Positions 8,702 to 17,501 of a stretch of DNA of 46,730 nucleotides are shown in pieces. The translations under genes and the position numbers were made by a program. How positions within the stretch are numbered: position 1 is the first letter of the stretch; each line of letters starts with the position of its first letter. The stretch is taken from NCBI GenBank assembly GCA_947169745.1, contig CAMVQZ010000007.1, positions 1 to 46,730 of the forward strand, in the 5' to 3' direction. The notes beneath the pieces were generated by a model that had not been told where the DNA came from, did no database searches, and worked only from the letters and a program-made list of their open reading frames with translations. This DNA is from an uncultured Clostridia bacterium. GTDB lineage: Bacteria; Bacillota; Clostridia; Oscillospirales; Acutalibacteraceae.

Positions 8702-9958
8702 ATGAAAAAGAGAAAGGGACGTTATCAGCATACAAGTCCTAATAAGGCTAATAACAGAAAATATACGAGCTATGAGGATGTGCCGCTGAGAGAATATAAA
8801 GACAGCGATCCTGTTCCCAATAATCTGACAAAAAAATTCCTTAAAGTATTCCTTGTTGTATTTTTGTCAGTAGTAGCGCTGCTTGCTCTCACAAATCTTA
8901 ATTATCTTACGCCTGATAATATTTCACATTGGATACAGTACGATCTTCTTGGAAAGACAGAAGGCGAGGGATATCCTGTAAAATATAACGGAACGCTTGT
9001 CAGTCCCGGAAACTTTTCCATAATGGATAAAGCGCCTGTTTACTGCAGTGATACATCAATAGTTGTTCTGAACTCCAATGCCGGTGAATATCAGAACAGA
9101 CAGCACGCCTTTGCAAATCCCATTTTAAAGACAACACCGTCATGCTCGATTGTTTATAATTCTGATGCTTCAAGCTTTAAGCTTCTGAACAGGAATAATA
9201 TAACATATAACGGAACAGCGGATAAAAAAATACTTGATGCTGATATTTCCACAAACGGCTCCTACGGACTTCTGACAAGCGGAAGCGATTACCTTTCAGA
9301 GCTTAGTGTATATAAGAGTGATAATACAAAGAAATATTCATATTCCTTTGCAGATTATTATATCAATAAGGTTTCCGTGAACGGAGGCGGCACAAGAGCT
9401 GCGCTTTCGGGTCTTTCGGCAAAAAACGGTTCTGTGGTTTCTGTAATATATGTTCTGGATTTTTCTCAGGAAAACTATATGCAGAAATACGAGGTAGAGG
9501 ATTCATATATCTATGATGTGTGTTATCTTGATAACGACAATGTGCTTGCTGTAGGAAACACTGCTGCATACCATATAAATGTTGATAACGGAAAAAGGAC
9601 AATGATACCCTATAATTCCAGGACCCTCACTACATATTGCTTCAGCAAGAGTTACGGACTGCTTCTTTCACTTTCAGCAAACCCCGATGGACGTGACTGT
9701 GATATTGTTGCGGTAAACGGCAATGGTGAAAAGGAGACAACAGTCAGCACAGATTCAAGGATAGTTTCCCTTGATTATAAAAACAATAAGATCACAGCCC
9801 TGATACCATCTGAGATCAGGATCTATGATCTGGAAGGAAAGCAGCTGACATCCATGAAGGTTGCCTCCGATGCGAAAAAAGCGTGTATGAGTGATAATAA
9901 TACTCTGTATATCCTTGGTACAAGCAATATCTCAAAGCTTGATGTGGAGTACAAATAA
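8702..9958 (+). CDS. DUF5711 family membrane-anchored beta-propeller protein
   Basis: A 418-residue protein with a basic cytoplasmic N-terminus (first about 45 residues, Lys/Arg/Asn rich), one transmembrane helix (KVFLVVFLSVVALLALTNL, about 48-66) and a large outside domain. That domain has repeated blade-like patterns (for example GSYGLLTSGSDYLSEL and DICYLDNDNVLAVGN-type segments), consistent with a propeller fold. This matches the Firmicutes DUF5711 family, whose function is unknown. It is probably the last gene of the ecf-truA transcript. The TAA stop codon spans the left junction of the inserted element at 9958-10115. Confidence 0.8.
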   Translation: MKKRKGRYQHTSPNKANNRKYTSYEDVPLREYKDSDPVPNNLTKKFLKVFLVVFLSVVALLALTNLNYLTPDNISHWIQYDLLGKTEGEGYPVKYNGTLVSPGNFSIMDKAPVYCSDTSIVVLNSNAGEYQNRQHAFANPILKTTPSCSIVYNSDASSFKLLNRNNITYNGTADKKILDADISTNGSYGLLTSGSDYLSELSVYKSDNTKKYSYSFADYYINKVSVNGGGTRAALSGLSAKNGSVVSVIYVLDFSQENYMQKYEVEDSYIYDVCYLDNDNVLAVGNTAAYHINVDNGKRTMIPYNSRTLTTYCFSKSYGLLLSLSANPDGRDCDIVAVNGNGEKETTVSTDSRIVSLDYKNNKITALIPSEIRIYDLEGKQLTSMKVASDAKKACMSDNNTLYILGTSNISKLDVEYK

Positions 9959-10115
9959 TACTAATATTCGATAGAACACTTTAATATATTTGGCGTCAGA
10001 TTCCGCATAACTTTGTTATCCTCCTTGCTTGGCGTCAGCCAAGCGGCGTCCTCTGCCTGGTTCTGCGAAATTTACCCCTCAAATCTGATTAAAGCATCTT
10101 ATCAAATATTAGTAT
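9958..10115. mobile_element. 158-bp MITE-like element with terminal inverted repeats and 5-bp target duplication
   Basis: The ends are 28-bp inverted repeats with 23 matches (ATACTAATATT at 9958-9968 against AATATTAGTAT at 10105-10115). The inside continues as an imperfect inverted repeat around a perfect central hairpin GCTTGGC-GTCA-GCCAAGC. The element is flanked by AAATA on both sides (9953-9957 and 10116-10120). Removing the element plus one AAATA rebuilds TAC AAA TAA followed by an A-tract and the terminator hairpin, the usual gene-terminator layout. It carries no gene, so it would need a transposase supplied from elsewhere. Confidence 0.65.
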
Positions 10116-10120
10116 AAATA

Positions 10121-10173
10121 AAAAAACAGCCGACGCTTTCGGATCCCTTAAATGATCCGGGCGTCGGCTTTTA
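10121..10173. terminator. Bidirectional terminator between the DUF5711 gene and htpG
   Basis: A 9-bp stem AGCCGACGC (10128-10136) with GCGTCGGCT (10161-10169) encloses an inner GGATC/GATCC stem. It has an A-tract on the left and a T-tract on the right, so it can stop transcription in both directions between the convergent genes. Confidence 0.85.
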
Positions 10174-10190
10174 TTTGTTTCCGGTAAATA

Positions 10191-12020
10191 TCAGATAAGC
10201 TCCATTACCTCAACGCTTCTTGCAATAAAGCCTTCAAGCTCTGCGGCGCTTAATCTGCGCTGACCGATAACAGCAAGGTCATATATGTGCTTGCATATAA
10301 GTACTTGTTTGTCATGGTCAAATTCATCCAGCTTTCTGACAATATCATTTGCAGTATTGATAATAAGAGTTTCCTTTGCTTTTTCATTACTGTCGCCAAA
10401 CATATTGCCATATAGCTTATTCATATCATTTATCCTGCGCTGATATTCATTGATAGTGATTATTGCAGGAGTTTTATCTGTTTTCAGTGCCTGCGCTTTT
10501 ATTTCCGTAGCATCTGATCCCAGTGCATCCCTGAAAATGCCGGTGATCTTTTCCTCGTCGATTTCCCCATCCTTTTCATCATCGGTTTTCAGAGCGTCAT
10601 CTATATCAGAATCGATGCGTACAAATTTGATATCCTGTTCCTTGTACTCAAGGAAGGTTACATAATGGGTATCTATATTGTGTTCAAGAATGATCGCGTC
10701 AAGACCATTGTCCTTGAAGATTTTTATATACTGAGCCTGAACGTTTGTATCAGAAACATAGTATACCTTATTGTCAGATATCTTGGGAAGGTCGGAGAAG
10801 GTTATAAATTGGTCATTTATAGTCTTATAAAGAATGATATCCTTCATTCTCTCATAGAATTTTTCATCCTTTATGCAGCCGAATTTGATAAAGGGAGAAA
10901 TATCGTCCCAATAGCTTTCATATTCCTTTCTTTCATTCTTGAAAACAGAAACAAGCTTATCTGCAACCTTTTTTGTAATATGTCTGGAAATCTTTGCGAC
11001 CTCGCTGTCATTCTGCAGAAAAGATCTTGAAACATTGAGAGGAAGGTCTGGACAATCGATAACACCCTTAAGGAGCATAAGGAATTCCGGAACTACTTCT
11101 TTAATGTTGTCAGCGATATATACCTGATTTGAGAAAAGCTTGATCTCACCGGGCATTACCTGAAGCTTATCGGTCTGTTTCGGAAAGTAAAGAATACCCT
11201 TCAGATTAAAGGGATAATCGACATTCAGATGTATCCAGAAAAGGGGAAGGTTGATATCCGGGAAAACCTCTCTGTAGAAATCCTCATATTCCTCTGTTGT
11301 GCAATCCTTGGGAGCTTTGAGCCAGAGAGGATTGGTAATATTTACAGGCTTTTCATCCTTCTTATCCTCTTCTTTTTTGTTTTCATCCTCCTGGATACAG
11401 GTAAAGAATATTTCATATGGCATAAATCTGCAATATTTTTTAAGAACAGCCCTCAGCTTCATACTGTCGCAGAATTCCATACCATCCTCAGAGATATTCA
11501 TTATCACAGAGGTTCCTCTTTCGGTTCTGTCGCTGTCAGTTATCTCATATGTATTGGAGCCATCGCTTGACCAATGAACTGCCTCAGTGCCTTCCTGATA
11601 GGAAAGAGTATCTATCTCAACGGTGTCCGAAATCATATAGGCTGAATAGAAGCCAAGACCGAAATGGCCGATAATACCGGCATCAGCATCTGTTTTGTCG
11701 CTGTATTTTTCGATAAAATCCTTTGCACCTGAAAAAGCGATCTGGGTGATATATTTTTCCACCTCATCCGCAGTCATTCCAAGACCGTTATCCTTTACTG
11801 TAAGCGTCTTTTTTTCCTTATCCAGGATAACATCTATTCTGGGTCTGGAGCCATCACTTTCAGCCTCTCCGATAAGGCAAAGACTTTCAAGCTTCTTTAT
11901 TGCATCACAGCTGTTAGCAACAATCTCGCGAAGAAAAATGTCCTTATCTGAATAAAGCCATTTCTTGATTATCGGAAATAGATTTTCCGAGTCAATCCTG
12001 ATCTGTCCCTCTTTTTTCAT
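10191..12020 (-). CDS. htpG: Molecular chaperone HtpG (Hsp90)
   Basis: A 609-residue Hsp90-family ATPase chaperone of bacterial length. The GHKL ATP site is visible: LREIVANSCDAIKK (catalytic Glu and Asn), VKDNGLGM, and GHFGLGFYSAYM. The middle and C-terminal domains follow, including LNVSRSFLQ. There is no MEEVD-type tail, as expected for bacteria. It starts 24 bases after the ftsK stop codon in the same direction, so it is likely co-transcribed with it. It ends at the bidirectional terminator. Confidence 0.96.
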   Translation of the reverse strand: MKKEGQIRIDSENLFPIIKKWLYSDKDIFLREIVANSCDAIKKLESLCLIGEAESDGSRPRIDVILDKEKKTLTVKDNGLGMTADEVEKYITQIAFSGAKDFIEKYSDKTDADAGIIGHFGLGFYSAYMISDTVEIDTLSYQEGTEAVHWSSDGSNTYEITDSDRTERGTSVIMNISEDGMEFCDSMKLRAVLKKYCRFMPYEIFFTCIQEDENKKEEDKKDEKPVNITNPLWLKAPKDCTTEEYEDFYREVFPDINLPLFWIHLNVDYPFNLKGILYFPKQTDKLQVMPGEIKLFSNQVYIADNIKEVVPEFLMLLKGVIDCPDLPLNVSRSFLQNDSEVAKISRHITKKVADKLVSVFKNERKEYESYWDDISPFIKFGCIKDEKFYERMKDIILYKTINDQFITFSDLPKISDNKVYYVSDTNVQAQYIKIFKDNGLDAIILEHNIDTHYVTFLEYKEQDIKFVRIDSDIDDALKTDDEKDGEIDEEKITGIFRDALGSDATEIKAQALKTDKTPAIITINEYQRRINDMNKLYGNMFGDSNEKAKETLIINTANDIVRKLDEFDHDKQVLICKHIYDLAVIGQRRLSAAELEGFIARSVEVMELI

Positions 12021-12044
12021 TTAAAAAACCTCTCTTCTTATCAT

Positions 12045-14768
12045 TTATTTATCGTCAATACTGCTGACATTTCTTTCCATCCATTGTTGATATGTCATCA
12101 GCACCTGACGCGGCTTTGAGCCTTCATGAGGACCGATAATCCCCATTTGTTCCATTTCATCAATAAGTCGTCCGGCTCTTGCATACCCCACCCGGAATCT
12201 CCGCTGGAGCATTGAAGTTGAAGCCTGACCAGCTTCTACAACACACTTGATAGCTTCCTCAATCATCGGATCCATATCATCATCGCTTGCCTCACCCTTG
12301 CCGCCGGATTCCATAATAGCAGTGTTCTCGATTTCCTCCATAACACTTTTATCGTATTCCACAGCCTTACTGTTTTTAATAAACTCGACTATGGGTTCGA
12401 CTTCCATATCCTCCACAAGGCAGCCCTGGATACGCTTTGATTTTGATACACCGATAGGGGAGAAGAGCATATCACCATATCCAAGAAGCTTTTCTGCACC
12501 TGTGGTATCGAGAATAGTTCTTGAGTCGGTACCAGTTTTCACAGCAAAGGAAATACGGCTTGGCACATTGGCTTTGATAAGACCGGTGATGACATCCACG
12601 CTGGGTCGCTGAGTTGCGAGTATCATATGCATTCCGGCAGCACGAGCCATCTGTGCAAGACGGCAAATAGCCTCCTCAACATCCTTTGGAGCGGCCATCA
12701 TAAGGTCTGCAAGCTCATCAACAATAATAACGATCTGGGGCATTTTCTCCAGCTTCTGCGGTTTCGGAATGTTCTCTCCGGATTTGCCGTCATTCATAAG
12801 TTCTGTCTGAGCCTGAGCCAGCATTTCATCCTCTTCAAAAGTTCTTTCCGGATCATCAGAATAATCATTATCAACGAAATCGTCTGATTCAGCATTTTGT
12901 TTTTCCACAAACCTGTTATATCCGTACATATCTCTGACATTATACTCAGCGAAGGTTTTATAGCGATTAAGCATTTCATTTACTGCCCAGTTAAGAGCAC
13001 CGGCAGCTTTCCTCGGATCCGTCACAACAGGCACAAGAAGGTGGGGGATACCGTTATACACTCCCAGTTCAACGACTTTCGGATCTATCAGCATCAGTTT
13101 AACGTCATTGGGGCTTGATTTATATATAAGACTGACGAGCATTGAATTGATACAAACAGATTTACCCGAACCGGTAGAACCGGCGATCAGGAGGTGGGGC
13201 ATTTTTGCCAGATCGGCAAGAACTGTTTTTCCGGTTATATCCTTCCCCAGAATAACAGTAAGATTACTTTTCGCATTGATGAATTCATCCGACTCAACAA
13301 GATCACGCATAAAAACCTTTGTTACTGTTTTATTCGGAACCTCGATACCGACTGCGGATTTTCCCGGAATCGGCGCTTCGATCCTGACCCCCGTAGCCGC
13401 AAGATTCATTGCGATATCATCAGCAAGACTTGTTATTTTGCTTATTTTTACTCCAGCGGCCGGCTGCAATTCATATCTGGTAACAGTCGGACCTCTGCAG
13501 ATATTTACGATAGACGTCCGCACTCCGAAGCTTTTAAGGGTTTCGACCAGTCCGGCACCCTGCTGATTCAGCTCATATGATATATTTTTTTCCTGTTCCT
13601 TAGGCTGTGCTCTGAGAAGATTATAGGGCGGTCTGACATATTGTCCCTGTATAGCCGGAGCGGGTTTTGTAATTTCCTTCCGATGAGTAACCTCCGTTTT
13701 TCTGACGGGCTCTGGTACAGGCGGCAACTCAGGCTCAAAGGTTATCTCAGGCGCCATAGGCTTTTCTTCTGGAATCAGAGCGTCACCGCTGTCAGGTTCC
13801 CCGAATAGTACGGAATCCAGTTCGTTTGTTTCTTTTTCCGGTTTTTTCTTTTTGGATGTACCGGTTTTTTTCTGCTTTTTGGTCTCTGTATCAGGCTTTA
13901 TTACCACAGCAGGATCAGCCTGACCCTTTTCCGGGGAGTAAAACGGCTTATTTCTTATTTTCCTCATTTCGCCGTCCCCCGAGCCGGTATCAGTCCTGAG
14001 CTTTTTATTAATTTGTTGTTCTATGTAATCCTCTCTTGCTTTTTTACGTTTTTCATCACGGATTTCCTTTTGCTTTTTTCTCACCTGGGACCGTATCTCC
14101 CTCTGATCCTCGATATGATCCTTCACAGGCTGCTTGAAAAGTCCGATTATATTGATGATTATCCTGTCAAAGCTGAAGAACAGGCTTATCAGGAAGATCA
14201 GAATGCTGATGATTCCACCGCCGGTAGTTCCTACAAGCTTTACAAGCGGAATACCTATCATAGAGCCGATAACGCCGGTTCCCTTATTCTGACTTCCAAG
14301 AAGGAGACTTCTGTGGAGTTCATCCGCATATTTGCTCAGGGTTTCATCTCCGATGCTGAAACAAAAAACAGCTGTTGATATGGAGATCATAGCTACCAGC
14401 ATAGAAAAAGCCTTGAATTTATAGTTATAAGTAGGTTTCTCCTTTGTGTTCTGGAATGAACAATATAGCATTATGAGGGGGATAACAAACCCGAATGTGC
14501 CTAAAAAACCATGATAAGCTTCGTGTAGTGAGTGCCATAGCTTCTCACCTGAAACGAAGAATATAAGCAGGAAGAGAACTGCGCACATAAAAAGAACGAT
14601 TGCGGTTATCATACGTTGCCTTTGAAGCTCCCACTCAGCGCGTCTTTTTTCCGCTTCGCTCATTCTGGATCTTGAACCTTTTTTTGCCGTATTCTTTCTG
14701 GCAGGTGCGGATCCGGATCGTGGTTTTTTAGAAGCTGATGTTTTTTTACTTGTTTTCTTTGCTGCCAT
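12045..14768 (-). CDS. ftsK: DNA translocase FtsK/SpoIIIE
   Basis: A 907-residue translocase. A very basic N-terminal tail (residues 1-50) is followed by about four transmembrane helices (52-215), a charged linker, and the hexameric motor (about 400-800). Walker A is AGSTGSGKS (Lys536), Walker B IVIIVDELADLMM, with a typical ATQRPSVDVITG block. A gamma winged-helix domain (STSMLQRRFRVGYARAGRLIDEMEQMGI) at the C-terminus reads polar DNA signals. It pumps DNA at the division or sporulation septum. Unusual is an acidic insert of about 50 residues (roughly 620-670) between MYGYNRF and Walker B. AAAGGAGG precedes the ATG. Confidence 0.95.
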   Translation of the reverse strand: MAAKKTSKKTSASKKPRSGSAPARKNTAKKGSRSRMSEAEKRRAEWELQRQRMITAIVLFMCAVLFLLIFFVSGEKLWHSLHEAYHGFLGTFGFVIPLIMLYCSFQNTKEKPTYNYKFKAFSMLVAMISISTAVFCFSIGDETLSKYADELHRSLLLGSQNKGTGVIGSMIGIPLVKLVGTTGGGIISILIFLISLFFSFDRIIINIIGLFKQPVKDHIEDQREIRSQVRKKQKEIRDEKRKKAREDYIEQQINKKLRTDTGSGDGEMRKIRNKPFYSPEKGQADPAVVIKPDTETKKQKKTGTSKKKKPEKETNELDSVLFGEPDSGDALIPEEKPMAPEITFEPELPPVPEPVRKTEVTHRKEITKPAPAIQGQYVRPPYNLLRAQPKEQEKNISYELNQQGAGLVETLKSFGVRTSIVNICRGPTVTRYELQPAAGVKISKITSLADDIAMNLAATGVRIEAPIPGKSAVGIEVPNKTVTKVFMRDLVESDEFINAKSNLTVILGKDITGKTVLADLAKMPHLLIAGSTGSGKSVCINSMLVSLIYKSSPNDVKLMLIDPKVVELGVYNGIPHLLVPVVTDPRKAAGALNWAVNEMLNRYKTFAEYNVRDMYGYNRFVEKQNAESDDFVDNDYSDDPERTFEEDEMLAQAQTELMNDGKSGENIPKPQKLEKMPQIVIIVDELADLMMAAPKDVEEAICRLAQMARAAGMHMILATQRPSVDVITGLIKANVPSRISFAVKTGTDSRTILDTTGAEKLLGYGDMLFSPIGVSKSKRIQGCLVEDMEVEPIVEFIKNSKAVEYDKSVMEEIENTAIMESGGKGEASDDDMDPMIEEAIKCVVEAGQASTSMLQRRFRVGYARAGRLIDEMEQMGIIGPHEGSKPRQVLMTYQQWMERNVSSIDDK

Positions 14769-14829
14769 GGTGAATTCCTCCTTTCATTATGTGAGATATC
14801 AGGAAATAATGTTATTTTAAAACGACATT

Positions 14830-14860
14830 ATTCGGGCAACACCTGATATGCTGCCCGAAT
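14830..14860 (-). terminator. Hairpin between uppP and ftsK
   Basis: A 9-bp perfect stem ATTCGGGCA/TGCCCGAAT with a 13-base loop. On the minus strand it is followed by a short T-run a few bases later. It could partly terminate the uppP transcript ahead of ftsK. Confidence 0.5.
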
Positions 14861-14864
14861 ATTT

Positions 14865-15821
14865 TCAGAATACGAGCTGTGCTCCGCTGAAGATGTTAAC
14901 ACCCTTGGACAGCTCTATTATGCTTATTATAGTTACAATCAATCCCACTATTGCGGTATATGCAATAAAAATATACATTCTATCAGTTTTAAGCAGCCAT
15001 TTAAATATTTTGATTGCGATAAATCCTACAAATGCCGCAACTATCATTCCGATTATTACAGGCCAGAATTCTATGGTAACTGTTTCACCGTTTTTCGGGA
15101 AAAGCGCGTCCTTTCCCTCAAGTAAAGCTGCCGCAACTATAGCTGGTGTTCCGAGAAGGAAGGAGTAGTCAAGAGCAGCCTGTTTATTCATTCCTCTTAA
15201 TTCACTTGCAACAAGAGTTGATCCGGAACGGGAGATTCCCGGGAAAACAGCGGCAAAGCACTGTGTAATACCCACTGCAAGAGAATCCACCACGTTATAT
15301 CTTTTTCTGCCTGCACCGCCCTTGGCATTCAGGCCCTTATCCTTATAGGCTTTGACGGTACGCTTATTTTTTCTGTCACCGAGAAAGAGAAGGGTGCTTG
15401 TTATCATGAGTGATATTCCGACAACAATGAAGTATCCGGATTTAGAGAACATTTCAGCAAGATCCTTAATCTTCATATCTGTTCCCGGAACGGGTATAAA
15501 CAGCAGGAAGAGGGGAATAAGTCCGATGATAAGCATCATGACCATATTTCTTTCGCCGTTCATCTCGCTCCATTTGAATTTTCCGGTAAAAATATCTTTT
15601 ACCATTCTTCCGAATTCCTTCAGCAAGCCGAGTATAAGTTTAATGTATACTCCGATAACTGCCGCAAGTGTTCCTATATGCAGCATAACTGAGAAAAACA
15701 GATTATCCTCCTGCATACCCTGTATATGCTGGGTTATTGTAAGATGACCGCTGCTTGAAACAGGGAGAAATTCTGTCAGTCCCTGAATAACAGCCTGAAC
15801 TATAGCGTCAAAAATGCTCAT
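14865..15821 (-). CDS. uppP: Undecaprenyl-diphosphatase (UppP/BacA)
   Basis: A 318-residue polytopic membrane protein. It dephosphorylates undecaprenyl diphosphate to recycle the lipid carrier for peptidoglycan and other wall polymers, and its activity gives bacitracin tolerance. The two family motifs are present: GLTEFLPVSSSGHL near the N-terminus and PGISRSGSTLVAS in the second half. It is somewhat longer than the usual 265-290 residues because of a Lys/Gly-rich loop (about residues 150-180). It lies 39 bases downstream of tepA on the same strand. Confidence 0.95.
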   Translation of the reverse strand: MSIFDAIVQAVIQGLTEFLPVSSSGHLTITQHIQGMQEDNLFFSVMLHIGTLAAVIGVYIKLILGLLKEFGRMVKDIFTGKFKWSEMNGERNMVMMLIIGLIPLFLLFIPVPGTDMKIKDLAEMFSKSGYFIVVGISLMITSTLLFLGDRKNKRTVKAYKDKGLNAKGGAGRKRYNVVDSLAVGITQCFAAVFPGISRSGSTLVASELRGMNKQAALDYSFLLGTPAIVAAALLEGKDALFPKNGETVTIEFWPVIIGMIVAAFVGFIAIKIFKWLLKTDRMYIFIAYTAIVGLIVTIISIIELSKGVNIFSGAQLVF

Positions 15822-15860
15822 AGATATGTACCTCCGATTCTTTGCGGCGAATAATATAAT

Positions 15861-16625
15861 TTATTTCGCCGCTGATTTTTTTATTCCTTCTTTTTTCTGT
15901 CTGATGTCATCCACCATATTTCGCAGAGCAGAAACTGCAATACTCAGATCTCCGACACTGTCAATAAGTCCCTCGCTTACAGCTTCCTCGCCGTCGAGTA
16001 TCGTTCCGATATCCATAACCAACTCATCTGTATTCAGAGCCAGCTCGTTATACCTCTCCGGAGGTATTTTTGAATTATCGGAAACGAATTTTGTTATCCT
16101 CCTCTGCATTCTCTGAAAATACTCAAATGCCTGGGGGACGCCAATCATCGTGCCATTTATCCTTACCGGATGAATGGTCATTGTTGCAGATCTTGCGATA
16201 AAAGATTTTTTGGCAGCTACCGCAATCGGAACGCCGATAGAATGACCGCCTCCAAGTACAAGAGAGACCACAGGCTTTTTCATCCCGGCAACCAGCTCAG
16301 CGATCGCAAGCCCGGCCTCGACATCCCCTCCTACAGTATTGAGAAGGATAAGCAGTCCGTCTATTTGTGGATCCTGTTCGGCTGATACAAGCTGTGGGAT
16401 AATATGCTCGTATTTAGTGGTCTTGTTCTGGGGAGATAAAGTATAATGTCCTTCGATCTGTCCGATGATGGTAAGACACTGCAGAGTGTAGCCTCCGCAT
16501 ACAGTGATGACTGAGCCGGATTCGACAATCATTTCTCTCACTGTATCCCGAATGCCAGTCTCATGACTGATTTCTTCCTCCGGTTCATTTTCCGCAGAAA
16601 GACAGGTTCTTTCATTTTCTTTCAT
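15861..16625 (-). CDS. tepA: ClpP-class serine protease, TepA-like
   Basis: A 254-residue ClpP/crotonase-fold protein of the Firmicutes TepA type (translocation-enhancing protein). After an acidic N-terminus it has LILLNTVGGDVEAGLAIAE, the nucleophile region VLGGGHSIGVPIAVAA, and MTIHPVRINGTM carrying the catalytic histidine. Bacillus TepA has been linked to protein export and spore-related processing; the substrate here is unknown. The start has GGAGGTG 12 bases upstream and a sigma-A-like promoter at 16684-16712. First gene of the tepA-uppP-ftsK-htpG block. Confidence 0.88.
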   Translation of the reverse strand: MKENERTCLSAENEPEEEISHETGIRDTVREMIVESGSVITVCGGYTLQCLTIIGQIEGHYTLSPQNKTTKYEHIIPQLVSAEQDPQIDGLLILLNTVGGDVEAGLAIAELVAGMKKPVVSLVLGGGHSIGVPIAVAAKKSFIARSATMTIHPVRINGTMIGVPQAFEYFQRMQRRITKFVSDNSKIPPERYNELALNTDELVMDIGTILDGEEAVSEGLIDSVGDLSIAVSALRNMVDDIRQKKEGIKKSAAK

Positions 16626-16683
16626 AGCTTGTTACACCTCCATACAGATTATTATCTGCATTCAGTATAACAACATACATCTT

Positions 16684-16712
16684 ATTATACCATTTTTATC
16701 CCAACTAATCAA
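16684..16712 (-). promoter_or_regulatory. Promoter for tepA
   Basis: Read on the minus strand: TTGATT (16707-16712), a 17-base spacer, TATAAT (16684-16689). The -35 box lies seven bases from the terminal palindrome of the R1 copy at 16717-16935. Confidence 0.7.
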
Positions 16713-16716
16713 GAGG

Positions 16717-16935
16717 CGCCAGCGTCGACGCTGGACCCGTATTCGCATAATCGCTCGTTTACACTCGCTCGGTCGTGCGTATATATAATATCGTCGCGCG
16801 GCATCCGGCGCTCATTCCCTTCGTCAACACTCCGACCCCTCGCCGCCGCATCCCTCACGGGCTGCTTTTCGCGGCTGGTTTATTCTGACTTACGGTATTT
16901 TGCTCCCTCGGAAATGTGCGACTGATTTTGTGTAC
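16717..16935 (-). repeat. R1 repeat, diverged single copy
   Basis: On the minus strand this aligns with the copy at 2141-2438. Shared blocks are AAAATACCG.AAGTCAGAAT, CAGCCGCGAAAAGCAGCC, GTGAGGG.TGCGGCGGCG, GCGCCGGATGCCGCG, CGCACGACCGAGCGAG and a final CAGCGTCGACGCTG palindrome (16720-16733). I judge identity at roughly 75-80 percent by eye. The right end points at the tepA promoter. Confidence 0.8.
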
Positions 16936-17226
16936 ATATATATTAATAGCTGTAAGTACTACCGTCGTAAATAAGCTTACTGCAAAAGTAGCGCAGCGAC
17001 TAACAATATTATTAATTTTTCAGTATTCAGTATTCACAGATTTCAGTCTGCCATAAATCCTCCTTGATAAGGATCTGCGTTGTTTTTTCTGGCAAATGTG
17101 TCATAATGTATCAGTGTAAATCTGTTTCAAAACCATACGCAGGAACTCAATGCAAGTGAAAAAGGAACGTAATAATCACTGTATAGCAGACAGTTATTAT
17201 TAAAAGATAAATTAACTATGCAAAAA
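16936..17226. other. Non-coding stretch with a repeat-arm remnant
   Basis: No gene is supported. At 16967-17005 is an arm resembling the right arm of the element at 1850-2014 (CTTACTGCAAAAGTAGCG and CAGCGACTA). Short direct repeats of CAGTATT follow at about 17022-17036. The remainder (17040-17226) is A/T-rich with no recognisable feature. Confidence 0.5.
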
Positions 17227-17253
17227 AGAGCCATATCGGAGAGATACGACCCT
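17222..17253 (-). terminator. Terminator for the radC-radC-wHTH operon
   Basis: Minus strand: an 11-bp stem including GU pairs (AGGGTCGTATC with GATATGGCTCT) and a 5-base loop, followed by a run of six T. It lies just past the small winged-helix gene. Confidence 0.75.
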
Positions 17254-17261
17254 TTTGGATA

Positions 17262-17450
17262 TCAGTCAGCCTTTTCGCTTGGTTCCCATTTGCATCTTAC
17301 GGGAGATACAATTGATCCTTCCTTCTTCATAGCAGTCATTGTTTTGTCCACGACTTTTCTGTCGAGACCCGTAAGCTCTGCAATTTTTCCTGCATTGAGA
17401 GGTTCACCTGCTTTTTTCATCGCATCAAGTATCATATCTTTTTCGCTCAT
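17262..17450 (-). CDS. Small winged-helix DNA-binding protein
   Basis: A 62-residue protein that looks like a lone winged helix-turn-helix: helix 1 MILDAMKKAG, a helix-turn-helix LNAGKIAELTGLDRKVVDKTMTAMKKEG, then a short wing SIVSPVRCKWEP. I chose the ATG at 17450 because GGAGG lies eight bases before it. The GTG three codons further upstream is part of that binding site. It sits 51 bases after the second radC gene and before the terminator, so it may be the regulator of this operon or of the divergent helicase gene. The family resembles small MarR/ArsR-like regulators. Confidence 0.7.
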   Translation of the reverse strand: MSEKDMILDAMKKAGEPLNAGKIAELTGLDRKVVDKTMTAMKKEGSIVSPVRCKWEPSEKAD

Positions 17451-17501
17451 TCTTTTCACCTCCTTGTTATTATTACGTAACAGTATCTGTGCGGTGTTGT
17501 C

